Shown here: positions 62,695 to 64,000 of the stretch, in pieces
Layout of the letters: every line of letters starts with the position of its first letter
How positions within the stretch are numbered: position 1 is the first letter of the stretch
NCBI GenBank assembly: GCA_964636885.1
Contig: CAZWVA010000006.1
Location: forward strand, 1-64,000
Direction: 5' to 3'
DNA from: CAZWVA01 sp964636885
Lineage (GTDB): Bacteria; Desulfobacterota_D; UBA1144; Nemesobacterales; CSP1-2
DNA length: 64,000 nucleotides
Notes under the pieces: model-generated
What the model was told of the DNA's origin: nothing
The model's database searches: none
Seen by the model: only the letters and a program-made list of their open reading frames with translations
Made by a program: the position numbers and the translations under genes

Positions 62695-63021
62695 CCCGAT
62701 CGGTTTCCTCCTCGCTTCAGGCTGTCTATCCTTCGTGTTTTTTAGGGATCTTTTAATAGGGTATGTAAAAATGATTTAGGCGATCCTCCTTTTTATTTAG
62801 TGTGAGGTCAGAAATCTAAACGTCTATATAACTAAAGTATTAATATCCCTTTCCAAATCAGGCTTTTTCTTTCCAAAATCAGCGGTTGAAATAGAGCAGT
62901 ATGGTGTGTTACAATAAAAGAGGCTACCTTTTCCCATATAGGTTTGAACCGTGGTCTTAATCTCTAATAGGTGACCGAATAGAAGGTGGGTAATAGCCTA
63001 AAACCAACGGGGGAATTAAAA
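62695..63021. other. Intergenic region without a supported gene
   Basis: About 325 AT-rich bases between the cupin and PilZ genes. A longer PilZ frame from GTG 62986 was not preferred. No promoter hexamers, tRNA or strong hairpin could be supported. Confidence 0.45.
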
Positions 63022-63363
63022 ATGGAAGACAGAAGGTCATCGAGAAGAATCCCCTTCAGGACAAAGGTTAAGTATGGGGTTTCCAACCCAGACTTGGGCG
63101 GTTATGCCTTTAACCTTTCGGAGGGGGGGATTGGAATTAAAGCCCATAGGGTTTTTCCTCCACATTCCAAGATAGCGGTTTTCCTCTATATGGGTGATCA
63201 GATCATGAGACTAGAAGGGGTCGTTAGGTGGATATCTCCAACCCTGCCGGGAACCCGTTCTTCTATGGGCATAAAATTCACGAGCCGTACCGATAATATA
63301 AAATCCGTTTACCAACAGAGGATAAATCGGATGGCCACAGATCACATCTCAAACCTGACCTAA
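63022..63363 (+). CDS. PilZ-domain protein
   Basis: A 113-residue PilZ protein, a likely c-di-GMP receptor. The start ATG at 63022 has GGGGGA eight bases upstream; the frame also extends to a GTG at 62986. The c-di-GMP motif RxxxR is seen in EDRRSSRRIPFR, and the second motif NxSxxG in FNLSEGGIGIKA. MGIKFTS closes the barrel. Its output is unknown; motility or secretion is common, and gsp and tat genes lie nearby. Confidence 0.88.
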   Translation: MEDRRSSRRIPFRTKVKYGVSNPDLGGYAFNLSEGGIGIKAHRVFPPHSKIAVFLYMGDQIMRLEGVVRWISPTLPGTRSSMGIKFTSRTDNIKSVYQQRINRMATDHISNLT

Positions 63364-63493
63364 GGCTAGCCGGTGGGATTCATAGGCTTTTTTTCCGCCC
63401 GTTCTATCGTTCCTATATTGGATAAACAATAGCAAATGCTTTGTTGACATTAGGGCTCTATTCGGTAAGATTTTGGGTACAAGGAGATAAAAT

Positions 63494-63736
63494 ATGCTCG
63501 GTGGACTTGGTTGGGGAGAACTTCTAATAATTCTCGTGATTCTTCTCTTGTTGTTCGGTCCGAGTAGGCTGGGAGATCTCGGCTCTGCCCTTGGGAAGGG
63601 CATAAAGGGATTTAGAAAGGCGATGAGGGAACCGGACGAAATCGATGTAACTCCTTCTAAAGAAGAAGCAAAAAAGATCGAAGACCCAGGTCTTGAGACC
63701 CCGGATAAGGCGACTGACAAGAGGGAAGCAAGGTAG
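63494..63736 (+). CDS. tatA: Sec-independent protein translocase TatA/TatE
   Basis: An 80-residue TatA-type protein that forms the pore of the twin-arginine translocase. It has the short N-terminal membrane helix ([19 protein letters not shown]), the FGP hinge, the amphipathic helix [17 protein letters not shown] and an acidic tail ([16 protein letters not shown]). tatB and tatC are not adjacent. AAGGAG lies before the start. Confidence 0.93.
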   Translation: MLGGLGWGELLIILVILLLLFGPSRLGDLGSALGKGIKGFRKAMREPDEIDVTPSKEEAKKIEDPGLETPDKATDKREAR

Positions 63737-63743
63737 CTTCGAA

Positions 63744-64000
63744 TTACCTCTTGGGAATCTCGGCAAGCTCGATTAAAACCCCATTCATGGCTTTTGGATG
63801 AATGAAGGCTACCCTGGCTCCGTATGCTCCGAGTCGGGGAGATTCGTCTATGAGTTGTACGCCCTGTTCCTTGAGTCTTTTAAGTGTGAGTTCGATGTTA
63901 TCCACGGTAAAACAGATATGATGGATTCCCTCCCCTCTTTTCTCCAGGAACTTTGATATAGGTGAATCGTTGCTAAGGGGTTCTAGAAGCTCAATAGTCG
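63744..64000 (-). CDS. mce: Methylmalonyl-CoA epimerase, start cut by window edge
   Basis: The frame runs from the window end to a TAA at 63744-63746, giving the last 85 residues. It shows [40 protein letters not shown], the metal His in HHICF and the final GLU/His block [13 protein letters not shown], typical of vicinal-oxygen-chelate methylmalonyl-CoA epimerases. The N-terminus lies outside. This enzyme serves propionate and branched-chain catabolism or the methylmalonyl pathway. Confidence 0.88.
   Translation of the reverse strand, partial: TIELLEPLSNDSPISKFLEKRGEGIHHICFTVDNIELTLKRLKEQGVQLIDESPRLGAYGARVAFIHPKAMNGVLIELAEIPKR

Noticed and set aside
1..64000. tRNA, rRNA, CRISPR or intact insertion sequence
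   Set aside because: No cloverleaf, rRNA conserved stretch, regular repeat array or transposase gene was found by eye; a dedicated search could still find a small RNA.

Overview
This 64 kb window is a draft chromosomal scaffold from a Gram-negative bacterium. It has three N-gaps, all inside genes. Envelope genes (lipoproteins, type II secretion GspL/M/N, TatA, LapA-like protein, periplasmic DsbA-like protein, lytic transglycosylase with SPOR domain) point to a didermic cell. Together with ETF-quinone oxidoreductase, futalosine-pathway MqnC, a DUF6600 protein and the gspLMN order, they suggest a deltaproteobacteria-like or related uncultured lineage; the phylum cannot be fixed from this window. 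Genes use many AGG/AGA arginine and ATA isoleucine codons, a habit often seen in thermophile-related lineages (inference). No rRNA, tRNA, CRISPR array or intact insertion sequence was seen.

Layout. 0-9.7 kb: a cut-off TPR protein, a decayed hybrid histidine kinase, a DUF255 thioredoxin-domain protein, a class I CoA-transferase-like pair lacking the usual catalytic glutamate, a CBS protein, PlsC, and a run of an unrecognised 547-residue protein, a histidine phosphatase and a lipid-kinase-family protein. 9.8-16.8 kb: Lrp-type ligand-binding domain, penicillin acylase, BolA with monothiol glutaredoxin, a TetR regulator with an ECF sigma factor sharing an operator-like motif, then an AT-rich stretch with a lipoprotein and a secreted protein whose signal peptide is one base out of frame at a run of eight G. 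16.8-24.4 kb: housekeeping genes (LON domain, hydrolase, ruvX, tsaC, DUF1015, moeA, radC, mnmE).

24.4-39.3 kb looks like the replication-origin neighbourhood. A perfect 16-bp parS palindrome lies 12 bp after mnmE with DnaA boxes beside it. About 13 kb further on, dnaA and dnaN are separated by a dense DnaA-box cluster, with more boxes upstream of dnaA. Between lie pabC/pabB, a BrnT/CopG-type toxin-antitoxin pair, ETF-QO, a lytic transglycosylase, a DsbA-family protein, tyrA, hisC, fmt and comF.

39.3-64 kb: an MFS transporter; a TetR regulator with a FadR-like operator and strong promoter driving a three-domain acyl-CoA ligase/ACP/acyltransferase fusion; Fur; KDPG aldolase and glycogen synthase (both gapped); a methyltransferase; a tryptophan/tyrosine-rich DUF6600 protein; mqnC; a PhoU-like protein; a CDF metal exporter; SbcD; a class V aminotransferase; prfB with the programmed +1 frameshift; nadK overlapping a possible PD-(D/E)XK protein; gspL-gspM-gspN; cupin; PilZ; tatA; and a cut-off methylmalonyl-CoA epimerase.

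The clearest points for follow-up are the parS/DnaA-box origin region, the two TetR operator systems, the homopolymer-disrupted secreted protein, the signal-peptide extension of the DUF255 protein without a normal start codon, the glutamate-less CoA-transferase and the unrecognised 547-residue protein. No wholly new multi-gene system can be claimed from sequence alone.
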